Of a stretch of DNA of 64,000 nucleotides, positions 26,922 through 35,681 are shown piece by piece. How positions within the stretch are numbered: the first letter of the stretch is position 1; each line of letters opens with the position of its first letter. Source of the stretch: Micromonospora sp. WMMD1082 (GTDB taxonomy: Bacteria; Actinomycetota; Actinomycetes; Mycobacteriales; Micromonosporaceae); contig NZ_JARUBM010000002.1 in NCBI RefSeq assembly GCF_029626175.1, forward strand, positions 3,551,001 to 3,615,000, read 5' to 3'. The translations under genes were made by a program, and so were the position numbers. The notes beneath the pieces are model-generated. The model searched no databases, was not told where the DNA came from, and worked only from the letters and a program-made list of their open reading frames with translations.

Positions 26922-27776
26922 CTACAGGCTCTTGGCCACCTGCGCGATGAGCGCGGCCGAGTCGTGGTCGGGTAGTGCGTTCGCGCGGAGGTGGTTGAAT
27001 CCAACGATACATTGCGCTACTTCGGCGGGTTGCTCCAAATACAGCCCGCCGGCAAGGTTCTCCATGTAGACGACGGGCTGGTCCCGCGGGTCGGGGAACT
27101 CGAACAGGATGAAGCTGCTTCCCAGCGGGTGGTAGGCGCCGGAGCGGAACGGAACGATCTGGATCGTGACCATGCCGTGTTCACTCAGCGTGAGCAGGTG
27201 ATGGAGTTGTTCGCGCATGACGCCCGGTCCGCCGACCGTTCGCTGAAGTACGGCCTCATCAAGCACCGCCCACAACGTGGGTCGGTCGGCGCTGCTGAGA
27301 ACCGTTTGCCGGGCCATCCGGACCTTGGTCAGCTTCTCCACCGTCTCAGTGGTGACACTGGGCCGCCAGGCGAGGAACAGTTCCCGGGCGTACGCCTCGG
27401 TCTGTAGCAGCCCGGGGATGTAGTGGGCCTCGTAGTTCATGATCGATGTCGCGTCGGTTTCGAGGCCGACGAAGGTCTTCATCTCGTCGGTCAGCACGTC
27501 ATTGTACACCTGCCACCATCCGCGCTTGCGTGCGTCGCGGGCGAGTTGGAGCAGCTGGCCGCGCAGCGGCTCGGTGACTCCGTAGACGTCGAGGAGTTCG
27601 TGGACGTCGCCGGGACGGATGCCGAGACGGCCCTTCTCGATCCGGCTGATGCGGCTGCCGGTGCAACCGAGCCGCTCTCCGACCTCGTCGCAGGTGAGCC
27701 TGGCCTGCTCGCGCAGGCGTCGCAGTTCGCTGGCGAGGCGCCGTCGCCGCAGCGTGGGACTCGTGGACGCGGCCAT
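26922..27776 (-). CDS. XRE-family regulator with DUF5753 domain
   Basis: 284 aa from ATG 27776 (GGGAGGG upstream). HTH: LASELRRLREQARLTCDEVG and RLGCTGSRISRIEKGRLG. The C-terminal DUF5753 region includes YIPGLLQTEAYARELF, DEAVLQRTVGG and IQIVPFRSGAYHPLGSSF. Upstream of and co-oriented with DUF397 across a 21-bp gap, so probably one operon. A longer frame upstream is not used because the HTH should sit near the N-terminus. Confidence 0.9.
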   Translation of the reverse strand: MAASTSPTLRRRRLASELRRLREQARLTCDEVGERLGCTGSRISRIEKGRLGIRPGDVHELLDVYGVTEPLRGQLLQLARDARKRGWWQVYNDVLTDEMKTFVGLETDATSIMNYEAHYIPGLLQTEAYARELFLAWRPSVTTETVEKLTKVRMARQTVLSSADRPTLWAVLDEAVLQRTVGGPGVMREQLHHLLTLSEHGMVTIQIVPFRSGAYHPLGSSFILFEFPDPRDQPVVYMENLAGGLYLEQPAEVAQCIVGFNHLRANALPDHDSAALIAQVAKSL

Positions 27777-28207
27777 GAGGACAATCCCTCCCGAGGATGG
27801 CTGGACTTGTGAGTTTGCCGTGCGCCGAGACCCGGTGGCAAGAAGCCCTTCGGCACTTACGAAACAGCATCTTGCCAAACGGTCAGATGCCGTTCATGCT
27901 GAGTGGCATCGACGCCACTGATAGCGACTGGCTGGGCCAGCGTGTTGATCTGCCACGGCGCCGGTCAATGCCGAAGTGAGGGCATTCGTGGGTCCTGGCA
28001 GGGGGTGGAGGGGAGCAAATGATCTGGTCGTTGGCCGCTACCGGCTCGCCCGCACGTCGCCTCACCGCTACCGACACCGTGGGGTCGGGCCTGCGGTCGT
28101 CGCTGAGGTTCGCGCTCGCGGTGCGGATGAATCAGCGCCATCGCCCGGCGGTTGCGTCCATGGGAGTGGTGTACGACTTGCCCGTGATGGGCGTGTTGCG
28201 TAGATGA
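27777..28207. other. intergenic region up to the IS256-family element, no supported gene
   Basis: The region holds the promoter of the XRE regulator. No frame looks coding. The sequence near 28160 (GTGGTGTA) resembles the outer end of the right IS terminus, so the element might begin up to about 50 bp left of the inverted repeat I mark. Confidence 0.4.
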
Positions 28208-29543
28208 GAGACGGCCATCGCGTCGATCCTTCAAGACGACCAAGTCAGAGAAGGATGAGAGGACGCGATGGCCGCTTCAGAGAGTGTGGACCGTGTTGAC
28301 CTGCTGCGCGAGCAGATCGAGAGCGCGTCGCCGGATGTGTTGCAGGCGATGATCAGGGCGTTCGCGCAGGCGGTGATGTCCGCTGAAGCGGACGCGGTCT
28401 GCGGTGCTGGTTACGGGCAGCGCAGCGAGGAGCGGGTGAACTCTCGCAACGGTTACCGGCAGCGCGAGTGGGACACCCGAGCCGGGACGATTGACTTGGC
28501 CATTCCCAAGCTGCGCCAGGGTTCGTACTTCCCGGACTGGCTGTTGACGCACCGGCGGCGGGCGGAGCAGGCCCTGGTGTCGGTCGTGGCGACCTCGTAT
28601 CTGCTGGGGGTGTCGACGCGGCGGGTGGAGAAGCTGGTCGAGCAGCTCGGGATCCGGCAACTGTCGAAGTCGCAGGTCTCGGAGATGGCGCAGCATCTGG
28701 ACGCGCAGGTGCAGGCGTTTCGTAGCCGCCCTCTGGACGCCGCCCACTACACGTTCGTGTGGATGGACGCGTTGACGATGAAGGTCCGTGAGCACGGCCG
28801 GACCGTCAACGTTCACGCGCTGATCGCCGTCGGGGTCAACGCCGACGGAGGGCGCGAGGTGCTGGGCCTGGACGTGGCCTCCGACGAGGATGGGGCCGGC
28901 TGGCTGGCGTTTCTGCGCAGCCTGACCGCCCGAGGTCTGTCCGGCGTTCGTCTGGTCATCTCCGACGCCCACCGCGGGCTCGTGGGCGCGATCGGCGCGG
29001 CCCTGCCCGGGGCTGCGTGGCAACGGTGCCGGACCCACTACCTGCGCAATCTGCTGACGAAGGTCCCCAAGTCGGCGCAGCCGTGGATCGCCACCCTCGT
29101 GCGCACGATCTTCGACCAGCCCGACACCGACGCCGTCCGAGCCCAGTTCGCTCGGGTCGTGGCCACGATCGAAGCGAAGTTCCCGACCGCGGCCGAGCAC
29201 CTCGACGCCGCCCGCGACGACCTCCTGGCCTTCACCGGCTTCCCCCGCGAGATCTGGCGCCAGATCTGGTCGAACAACCCACAGGAACGGCTGAACAAGG
29301 AGATCCGCCGCCGCACCGACGTCGTCGGGATCTTCCCCAACCGGCCAGCGATCGTCCGCCTCGTCGGCGCGGTCCTGGCCGAACAGACCGACGAGTGGAC
29401 CGAAGGCCGCCGCTACATGGGCCTGGAAATACTGGCCAAGGCCCGCTTGATCACGATCGACGCCAGCCAACACGACACCGACCAGACCGAAACAGCACCG
29501 ATCGCCGCATAACATCAGACCGGGATCCCGCGATGGCCGTCTC
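28208..29543 (+). mobile_element. IS256-family insertion sequence
   Basis: GAGACGGCCATCGCG at 28208-28222 and its exact complement at 29529-29543 flank one IS256-type transposase. The outermost bases and the expected short target duplication could not be fixed; similarity beyond the 15 bp breaks down on the left side. Confidence 0.8.
28268..29512 (+). CDS. IS256-family (Mutator-type) transposase
   Basis: 414 aa, intact. Motifs: FVWMDALTMKVREHGRTVN (first Asp), RLVISDAHRGLVGAI (second Asp) and WSNNPQERLNKEIRRRTDVV with the catalytic Glu, followed by GIFPN as is typical of the family. The AGAGAGGA upstream of the ATG is a good ribosome binding site. No frame damage, so the element may be active. 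It lies about 730 bp before the radical-SAM peptide cluster. Confidence 0.95.
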   Translation: MAASESVDRVDLLREQIESASPDVLQAMIRAFAQAVMSAEADAVCGAGYGQRSEERVNSRNGYRQREWDTRAGTIDLAIPKLRQGSYFPDWLLTHRRRAEQALVSVVATSYLLGVSTRRVEKLVEQLGIRQLSKSQVSEMAQHLDAQVQAFRSRPLDAAHYTFVWMDALTMKVREHGRTVNVHALIAVGVNADGGREVLGLDVASDEDGAGWLAFLRSLTARGLSGVRLVISDAHRGLVGAIGAALPGAAWQRCRTHYLRNLLTKVPKSAQPWIATLVRTIFDQPDTDAVRAQFARVVATIEAKFPTAAEHLDAARDDLLAFTGFPREIWRQIWSNNPQERLNKEIRRRTDVVGIFPNRPAIVRLVGAVLAEQTDEWTEGRRYMGLEILAKARLITIDASQHDTDQTETAPIAA

Positions 29544-30276
29544 TTACACCACCAGCGCGGACGTGACCCGCCCGGCCGATGGCGGACGGTGCGTTTACGG
29601 ACGGTCGGGTTGTCGCAGTCGGAATGATGCGGCGACGGTCATCGAAGCGGCTGGGGTTGATCCCTCCCGGGTCGAGAGGGCCTTGCCGAACAGAGCCTCG
29701 ACGACAGGCCGCCAAAAGGCGGCTGCCCATGCCCGCCGCTACCCGAGGCGGGCTCGTGTCCGGTCGAGGGCTGCCCCACGCCTCGTAGCCGGACCCGGCG
29801 TGGTAGGTCGCGGAGAACGCCGCTTTCTTGGCGACCTACCACGTCCGCGCCGACCGGGCCGGTCTACACCTTCGATCCCTACCCGCTGTTGCCTGCCGTG
29901 GCAGGGGGTACGGATGGCACCGCGCCCGGAGGTCGCGCCAGTTCAGGGCGGGTGAGGCCCAGATGCTGATCACTCGCCACCGGACCGAGGCGGTTCACCT
30001 GGCCTGTGGAATGCACAACGTTTCACATAGTTGGCCACCCAACCCTGGCGGTCGAGTGCGAGGTCGTGGGCTGGAATGGCGCGGGTGAAACTCGACAGTC
30101 AAACATCGGTGCCGCGGTGTTGCCACCCGTCGCCTACGGGGGAGAGCCGCCGAGACGAACATGAGTCGGAGTTTGTCCCAGGGTTGAGGAAAGGCTTGAC
30201 CTAGACAGCCCGGACTGGCGCGACTACCGTGAGTGCGGAAGGTAAATATAGGTTGATCAATTGAATGGAGGGTTCA
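29544..30276. other. non-coding region upstream of the RiPP cluster
   Basis: Open frames here look random and I recognise no gene or RNA. A hairpin-like GCCCGCC...GGCGGGC lies near 29735-29760. Towards the end the sequence becomes AT-richer (30241-30266) just before the precursor peptide. TTGACC at 30196-30201 could be a -35 box, but no -10 box sits at the right distance. The cluster's promoter should lie in the last 100 bp. Confidence 0.4.
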
Positions 30277-30366
30277 ATGTCCGATCAGGCAAAGACGAAG
30301 GCAAAGGTCAAGAAGGTGTGGCGTCGGCCCCAGTGGCGTGCCCGCAACGTCCGTACGCACTGCTGA
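30277..30366 (+). CDS. candidate RiPP precursor peptide, 29 aa
   Basis: A short ORF with a strong GGAGGG (30267-30272) before ATG 30277. The first half is lysine-rich (MSDQAKTKAKVKK), the second half is VWRRPQWRARNVRTHC. The peptide has five Lys, five Arg, two Trp (positions 15 and 20), one His and a C-terminal Cys; only Asp3 is acidic. Directly downstream come a PqqD-like protein and two radical SAM enzymes, the usual neighbours of a RiPP precursor. The Trp-Arg-Arg and Trp-Arg-Ala units resemble substrates of cyclophane-forming radical SAM enzymes. Leader/core boundary and product are unknown. Too short for normal gene finders. Confidence 0.7.
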   Translation: MSDQAKTKAKVKKVWRRPQWRARNVRTHC

Positions 30367-31099
30367 GCGACCGTTGTCGCCGATTTCGGCGGAGCCGCAG
30401 AGCCGCGGGTTCGGCATTGATGGCTTCAGGCCATTTCCGCTCGGACCCGCGGTCCTGCGCCGGACGCCGTGTATGCGAGTGCCTGATTTCCTTCCCCGCG
30501 ACGTTGCTGGTGATCTGCGCCGGGAACTGCTGCACGGCCTGGAATACGAACGCGTCGAGTTGGGCGACATCACTCGGCAGTGGCGGGCGCGGCGTCCGCT
30601 GGGTGACGTCTACTTCGGGTCGATGCTGCGGCGGCCAGGGTGGCAGACCCCTGCCTCGGTTGTTGCGGCGCTGGAGTGGTTCGAGTCGGCCACCTTCCTG
30701 GACTGGTTGTCCGAGGTGGCCGGGGAGGAACTGAGCTTCCGGCGACCGGTGACGGCGTACCGCATGACCAGGTCCGACCGGCTGTGCCTGCATGACGACA
30801 TGTCGGACCCGGATCACGCCGTCTCGGTGGCCTACAACCTGAGCCGGGGGTGGCGTGCCGAGTGGGGAGGGGCGACGCTGTTCGGCGAGGTGGCCGGCGT
30901 GACCGCGTTGGAGACGCCCGTCGATTCACCGATCGAGCTGCGGCAGTGGCGCATCGTCCATGAGCGGCGGTTTGTGCCCGAGTTCAACTCTTTGCTCGTC
31001 ATGCGGTTGGACGAGCGGTACGCACACGGTGTCGACGAGGTCAGGGTGGATCACGCCCGCCTCGCGCTCGTGGGCATCTACGGCCGGCGGCTGTCCTGA
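30338..31099 (+). CDS. 2OG-Fe(II) oxygenase-like protein
   Basis: The core is a 2-oxoglutarate/Fe(II) dioxygenase of the prolyl-hydroxylase-like type: CMRVPDFLPRDVAG at the N-terminus, metal ligands in LCLHDDMSD (His and Asp), YAHGVDEV (distal His), then a basic residue near DHARLALVG. Such enzymes hydroxylate, desaturate or cross-link side chains; here the peptide is the likely substrate. The start is uncertain: GTG 30338 overlaps the precursor ORF, TTG 30374 and ATG 30473 are alternatives, and none has a clear ribosome binding site. Confidence 0.75.
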   Translation: MPATSVRTAERPLSPISAEPQSRGFGIDGFRPFPLGPAVLRRTPCMRVPDFLPRDVAGDLRRELLHGLEYERVELGDITRQWRARRPLGDVYFGSMLRRPGWQTPASVVAALEWFESATFLDWLSEVAGEELSFRRPVTAYRMTRSDRLCLHDDMSDPDHAVSVAYNLSRGWRAEWGGATLFGEVAGVTALETPVDSPIELRQWRIVHERRFVPEFNSLLVMRLDERYAHGVDEVRVDHARLALVGIYGRRLS

Positions 31100-31145
31100 C
31101 AAGCCGTCGCCTGCCCTGTGTCGGCTTTTCTGGGGAGACGTGATC

Positions 31146-31418
31146 ATGTCCGAGAAGTTTCGATTGGCGGAAAACGCGGTCTGTCGCGAAACCAACAGCG
31201 AGCTGCGGATGCTGTTCGATCGTGTCAAGGGAGTGATGTACGAGCTGAACGAATCCGCGTCGGCGGCCGTCGAACTGCTCGGGCAGCAGCCGTCGACCGC
31301 TGAGGAACTCAGCGCATCGCTGTCGGAGGAGTTCGACGCCCCGGTTGAGGAGATCCGCGCGGACGTCGATCAGATGTTGGCTGACTTCGTTAAGGCGGGC
31401 TTGGTTGTCCAGGAGTAG
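31146..31418 (+). CDS. PqqD-like RiPP recognition protein
   Basis: 90 aa. RETNSELRMLFDRVKGVMYE, LNESASAAVELL, STAEELSASLSEEFD and VDQMLADFVKAGLV follow the PqqD fold, whose job is to hold the leader peptide and present it to the radical SAM enzyme. ATG 31146 has a GGGGAGA upstream. It sits five bases before the radical SAM gene, as in pqqD-pqqE pairs. The conserved pattern strongly supports a RiPP function for the locus. Confidence 0.88.
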   Translation: MSEKFRLAENAVCRETNSELRMLFDRVKGVMYELNESASAAVELLGQQPSTAEELSASLSEEFDAPVEEIRADVDQMLADFVKAGLVVQE

Positions 31419-31422
31419 CGAA

Positions 31423-32583
31423 ATGAGACAGACCATGCCGGAAGACTTTCAGCTGCCGGCCGTAAAGATTCCCATCCTGGTCCAACTTGGCCTCACGTAT
31501 CGGTGCAATCTCAAGTGCAGCCACTGCTACGCCCTTTATCGGCGTGAGCGGGATGAGTTCACGCTCGCCGAGATCGGGAAACTGGCGCGGGAACTGTACG
31601 ACGCGGGCAGTGCCGCCGTGGTGTACTCGCATGGCGAGAACATGATTCGTAAGGACTTCCACGAGGCGGCGGCCGTCTTTCGTGACCTCGACTTTTATCA
31701 GACGTTGATGCTCAACGGCTACTACGTTCGTGGCTCAGCCGATGCCCAACGGCTCACGGAGGCGGGCATTAACCGCACCATGATCTCCGTCGACAGCGTC
31801 GATCCGACGGTGCACGATCGTGTCCGTGGCCGTGAGGGCGCCTACGGGCGAGCGATGAACGCAGTGGAACTGCTCTTGGCCAGCGATGTGGACACGGTGG
31901 GTTTCTCCTGCACGATCGACCGGCACAACTACGACACCATTCCCGATATCATCGCCCTGGCATTGCGCACCGGGGTGCACGCGGTGAGCTTCATGCAGAA
32001 CCGCTACAACCTGCGTGACGTGTTCGACCGCGCCCTGTGGCGGAGGTATGAGCAGGTCTGCCGCGACATCTACGAGCTGATGCTGCGTTACCGGGGCCGG
32101 CTGGACATCTATACGCACGACCCCTTCATGTTGACCCTGCTCGACCACCGTCTGAGCGACGAGCAGGCGCGGGCCGCCTTCATCGGCTCCAACCTGTGCA
32201 ACGTCGGTACCAGCATGGTGTCCATCGATCCGGTGGGCAACGTGACCGGCTGCAACTTCATTCCCGAGGCCGTCGGCAACGTGCGGGACGAGTCCTTCGC
32301 CGAGATCTGGGAGCGGCTCGTCACGCGGTACTCCGACGAGCGCGAGCCGCCCACCGGTGCCTGCACGGGATGCGGCGCCCTTGCCTCGTGTATGGGTGGC
32401 TGCAAGGCGTACCACTACGTCGGAAAGTACGACGAGCGGTGCGGACAGACCCGGTTCGGCGAGTCCGCCCAGCACGGTTTGCCGGTCGCGTCGGTGCAGA
32501 CCGTTGTCCCGGACCGGGCGCCCGGGGTGTTCCTCGGGCTACCCCGGCTGTCAAGCCGGCTGGCGTCAGGTGAACGGGGGTGA
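31423..32583 (+). CDS. radical SAM/SPASM peptide-modifying enzyme
   Basis: 386 aa. The radical SAM cluster motif is CNLKCSHC (C28, C32, C35). A SPASM-like auxiliary cluster region follows: LCNVGTSM, VTGCNFIPEA, and ACTGCGALASCMGGCKAYHY with a further Cys in DERCGQ. SPASM enzymes fed by PqqD form C-C, C-S or C-O cross-links in peptides. AGGAG precedes ATG 31423. The TGA overlaps the GTG of the next gene. Predicted to act on the 29-aa peptide, perhaps at its Trp or Arg residues; that is inference. Confidence 0.9.
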   Translation: MRQTMPEDFQLPAVKIPILVQLGLTYRCNLKCSHCYALYRRERDEFTLAEIGKLARELYDAGSAAVVYSHGENMIRKDFHEAAAVFRDLDFYQTLMLNGYYVRGSADAQRLTEAGINRTMISVDSVDPTVHDRVRGREGAYGRAMNAVELLLASDVDTVGFSCTIDRHNYDTIPDIIALALRTGVHAVSFMQNRYNLRDVFDRALWRRYEQVCRDIYELMLRYRGRLDIYTHDPFMLTLLDHRLSDEQARAAFIGSNLCNVGTSMVSIDPVGNVTGCNFIPEAVGNVRDESFAEIWERLVTRYSDEREPPTGACTGCGALASCMGGCKAYHYVGKYDERCGQTRFGESAQHGLPVASVQTVVPDRAPGVFLGLPRLSSRLASGERG

Positions 32584-33965
32584 GTCCGCTGAAGGTGCTC
32601 TTCGTCAACCCGCACTACCCTCACGATCCACACACGCTGCTGCTGCATCCGCCGCTGTGCTACGGCTACATGGCGCGACACCTCAAGGCGGCCGGTCACG
32701 ACGTGCGGCACGTCGACCTGCCCTTCCTCGGCAACGACCCCGCCGCGCTGGCTCCTGTGCTGGACGAGTACCGGCCCGACCTGGTGGGCGTCACCTCGGT
32801 CGCGCAGTCCTACCGCCAAGCCCTGGAACTGGCGCAGTTGGTGAAGCAGAGCAGGTGGGCGTCGCCAGTCGTGTTCGGCGGCCCGCACGTCACCTTCATC
32901 GCCGCCGAGTGTCTTCGTCGACACCCCGCGGTGGACTACGTGCTTCTCTACGATGCCGAACACTCGATCGTGGAACTCTGCGACGCGCTCGCGGCAGGCG
33001 GCGGGGACGAGAACATCCGCCGGGTGTCGGGGCTGTCCTACCGGACCCAGGACGGGACAATCGGGGTGACCGCGCCGGCGCCGCCGCTGATGGAGCTGGA
33101 CGAACTCGGCCTGCCGGACCGGTCGATCTTCGACCTCACGTCCTACCTCCGCTACGACTACGAGACCGTGGTGATGACGGCACGTGGCTGTCCGAGCCGC
33201 TGCACGTTCTGCTCCACCACCATCGCCGGCCGCCGGGCCCGGTGGAACAGCCCGGCTCACGTCTGCGACGAGCTGCAGGAGGTGGTCGGCCACGGCTTCC
33301 GATCGGTGTTCTTCGGTGATGACACCTTCTCCGGCGACCCCAAGCGCGCGGTCGCGATCTGCGACGAGATCAAGGCCCGCAGGATCGCCATCCCGTGGAC
33401 CAGCAACATGCGGGCACAAGACGCCCGCCCGCCGGTCCTCGACGCCATGCGCGAGGCCGGAGCCTACCGCGTGTTCATGGGCTTCGAGTCCATCCAGAAG
33501 GACACCCTGCGGCTGGTCAAGAAAGGCGCCACGCCCGAGCGGATGGTGGAGAAAGCGCGGCTGGTCATGGACGCGGGGTTGGAGCTGCACGCCTCCTTCA
33601 TCGTCGGCGCCCCGGGCGACACCGACGAGACCCTCGCGGCCACCCTGGACTACATCCGCCTGCTCAACCCGACAGTAGCGACCTTCAACGTCATGGAGCC
33701 CCGCCCCGGCACCGATGTCTTCCATAACCCGCAGCGGTACGGCATCACCATCCCAGACCCGCACTGGTATGAGTCGAGTTCCTGGCTGGACCTGCCCGTC
33801 TGCCGAAACGAGCACCTCAGCCAGGAACAGATACGAGACTGGGTCGACCGGTGCTACCTGGAGTTCTGCAGCCCGGACTTCCGGGCACCGGACAAGCTGG
33901 CCCGGCTGGCAGAAATCGAAGACGAATGGCGACGCAGCGGTCTCGCCGCGCCGGTGCTCGCATGA
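32580..33965 (+). CDS. B12-binding radical SAM enzyme
   Basis: 461 aa. The N-terminal 140 residues form a cobalamin-binding domain (VLFVNPHYPHDPH, PDLVGVTS, VVFGGPHVTF); the usual DxHxxG cobalt ligand is not obvious, as in many members. The radical SAM motif GCPSRCTFC lies near residue 204, with GFESIQKDTLRLVKKG downstream. Class B enzymes methylate unactivated carbons or catalyse rearrangements. GTG start overlaps the previous stop. Second peptide-tailoring enzyme, possibly a C-methyltransferase. Confidence 0.9.
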   Translation: MSPLKVLFVNPHYPHDPHTLLLHPPLCYGYMARHLKAAGHDVRHVDLPFLGNDPAALAPVLDEYRPDLVGVTSVAQSYRQALELAQLVKQSRWASPVVFGGPHVTFIAAECLRRHPAVDYVLLYDAEHSIVELCDALAAGGGDENIRRVSGLSYRTQDGTIGVTAPAPPLMELDELGLPDRSIFDLTSYLRYDYETVVMTARGCPSRCTFCSTTIAGRRARWNSPAHVCDELQEVVGHGFRSVFFGDDTFSGDPKRAVAICDEIKARRIAIPWTSNMRAQDARPPVLDAMREAGAYRVFMGFESIQKDTLRLVKKGATPERMVEKARLVMDAGLELHASFIVGAPGDTDETLAATLDYIRLLNPTVATFNVMEPRPGTDVFHNPQRYGITIPDPHWYESSSWLDLPVCRNEHLSQEQIRDWVDRCYLEFCSPDFRAPDKLARLAEIEDEWRRSGLAAPVLA

Positions 33966-34945
33966 GAGTCGGGGTCATCGGTGTGGGAGTCGCCGGCTCC
34001 TCCCACCTGTTCGACCTGGCCAGCGATGCACGCTTCCGCATCGAAGCGGTATGCGCACGACGCCTACACCGCGCCACGGACGCCGCCGCCCGGTTCGGAG
34101 CGCCGCGTGCCTACGACAACGCGGCAACCATGATCCGGGATGTCGACCTGGATGCGGTGGTGCTCGCCACCCCTCCCGACATCATCGCGGCCGTGCTGCG
34201 GCCGGCGCTGGCCGCCGGCTTGGCGATCCTCATCGACAAACCCGCCGCCGTTGACGCCGCCACCCTCGTCAACCTGGCAGCTGGCGCGCACACGACCGTG
34301 ACATACAACCGCCGCTACCAGACCCACGTCCACCGTGCCCGCCAACTCATCACCGACGGCGCACTCGGCCCGATCACCGCCGTCCGCTGCACCTGGAGCG
34401 CCCCCTTCGACCGCCGGTACTCCTCACCCGAGACATACCGACAACACGTCGGCTGGGGAAACGGCGTTGTCCTGGACACCGCCAGCCACATCATCGACAC
34501 ACTCATATACCTCGGCGTCACGCCACTCGCCGTGGACAAGGCCCGGCTCGTCCCCAACGACAACGGCGCTGACGTGGCAGCGGCGATCACACTGAGATGG
34601 ACCGGACCTCACATTCCCGTCTCGGTGCGGATCCAGAACCAGGACGACGAGCAAGACGAGTGGAATATCGCCATTCACGGCCGCAGCGGCCACCTCAACC
34701 TGACACGCAAACAGCTCACAGCCACCTGCTGGAACCAGCACATGTCCGTTGCCGCCACTGACGCCCGCCGACCCGTCGAGGACCTTCTCGACATCACCAA
34801 CGGCCGACGCGGACACGGCGCGACGTGGGAGGAAGCCATCGCGGTACTGGAGGTCATCGACCAGATCCGTCAACGCGCGACGGTACGGCGTGTTTGGATT
34901 CGGCCCAGGGCGAAAGCCCTCGGCCGACTCAACGGAGCATGTTGA
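33962..34945 (+). CDS. Gfo/Idh/MocA-family oxidoreductase
   Basis: 327 aa. The Rossmann motif GVIGVGVAGSSHL opens the protein, then LDAVVLATPPDIIAAVL, ILIDKPAA (the family's K-P of the catalytic lysine) and YNRRYQTHVHRARQL. ATG overlaps the B12-radical SAM stop. These enzymes usually oxidise sugars or cyclitols with NAD(P); peptide-linked members also reduce imines. Its tight coupling to the radical SAM genes suggests a role in the same pathway. Confidence 0.88.
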   Translation: MRVGVIGVGVAGSSHLFDLASDARFRIEAVCARRLHRATDAAARFGAPRAYDNAATMIRDVDLDAVVLATPPDIIAAVLRPALAAGLAILIDKPAAVDAATLVNLAAGAHTTVTYNRRYQTHVHRARQLITDGALGPITAVRCTWSAPFDRRYSSPETYRQHVGWGNGVVLDTASHIIDTLIYLGVTPLAVDKARLVPNDNGADVAAAITLRWTGPHIPVSVRIQNQDDEQDEWNIAIHGRSGHLNLTRKQLTATCWNQHMSVAATDARRPVEDLLDITNGRRGHGATWEEAIAVLEVIDQIRQRATVRRVWIRPRAKALGRLNGAC

Positions 34946-35022
34946 TCGAGATCGACGGCTCGTTCGGGACGGGTAAAGGCGAGCCGGTCGGCAAGACCCC
35001 TGAACGACTGGAGGCACGTTGA
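34939..35022 (+). CDS. short P-loop-like ORF, possibly a kinase remnant
   Basis: 27 aa starting in the last codons of the oxidoreductase gene: LIEIDGSFGTGKGEPVGKT then PERLEAR. The beginning resembles the first strand and P-loop of small kinases, but nothing follows. It may be the truncated start of a nucleotide kinase, or a coupled leader ORF with no function. Kept at low confidence. Confidence 0.25.
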   Translation: MLIEIDGSFGTGKGEPVGKTPERLEAR

Positions 35023-35092
35023 CGCCAACCGCCCGTAGAAGCGGTCTCGTCCGACCCGCGCAGGGGGGCGCCGCCAGTCCTGGAGGCGTCGG

Positions 35093-35623
35093 GTGAGGCG
35101 TTTCGTGTTGACCGGAGGGCACGGGGTCGGCAAGTCCTCGATCATCCTCGCCCTTGAGCAGGCAGGCGAGCACGTCGTGTTCGAGGCGGCCTCAAGCGTC
35201 CGGGCGCTCGCACGGGCGCACGGCATACCCTTCGCCGAGGACCGTCCCACGTTCGAGTCCGAAGCACTGGCCCTGCACCTGCAACGGGAACGGCTGGTGC
35301 CGCCCTCCACCGCTCGGGTCTTCCTCGACCGCGGTGCCCTCGACCACCTGGCCTACTCGCACGTAGGGCGGTGGCCGTTGCACCAGGACGAGATCGCCGC
35401 GTGCCGGGCCTCCCACTACGACGCGGCGTTCCTGGTTGACGCGCCGCCGGATGGTGTCCCGACACTCGACCGAGTGGAGGCGCGGTTCTCCCAACGCCTG
35501 GTGGCCGCCATCGAAGAGGTCTACCAGGCCGCAGCGATACCCATCATTCGCGTCCCCTACGGCCGCTGCCACGAACGCGCCCGGTTCATCCTGAATACCG
35601 TCAACGGCGGTCCGCTAGGCTAG
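35093..35623 (+). CDS. P-loop ATPase/kinase, NadR-type (AAA_28)
   Basis: 176 aa. GTG 35093 has GGAGG six bases upstream. The P-loop is FVLTGGHGVGKSSIILALE; RVFLDRGALDHLAYS is the DxxxxD-type lid/acceptor region, and FSQRLVAAIEEVYQAA closes the fold. Proteins of this type are found alone in many actinomycete clusters and phosphorylate nucleosides or unknown small molecules. It may serve the cluster as a tailoring or resistance kinase; no direct evidence. Confidence 0.75.
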   Translation: MRRFVLTGGHGVGKSSIILALEQAGEHVVFEAASSVRALARAHGIPFAEDRPTFESEALALHLQRERLVPPSTARVFLDRGALDHLAYSHVGRWPLHQDEIAACRASHYDAAFLVDAPPDGVPTLDRVEARFSQRLVAAIEEVYQAAAIPIIRVPYGRCHERARFILNTVNGGPLG

Positions 35624-35681
35624 CCGGTGCCCGCACCATACCGCCGCACGTGAAACACCGCGCCCAAGAAGGAACCGAGCC

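Noticed and set aside
28277..29515. 412-aa minus-strand frame across the IS256 element
   Set aside because: Antisense shadow of the transposase, which has all catalytic motifs on the plus strand.
30190..30232. A sigma-70-type promoter for the RiPP cluster
   Set aside because: TTGACC at 30196 is a fair -35 box, but no -10 box lies 16-19 bp further on, so it is not listed as a feature.
29545..30260. A gene or structured RNA between the IS256 element and the RiPP precursor
   Set aside because: Open frames are random-looking on both strands and no known RNA pattern was recognised.
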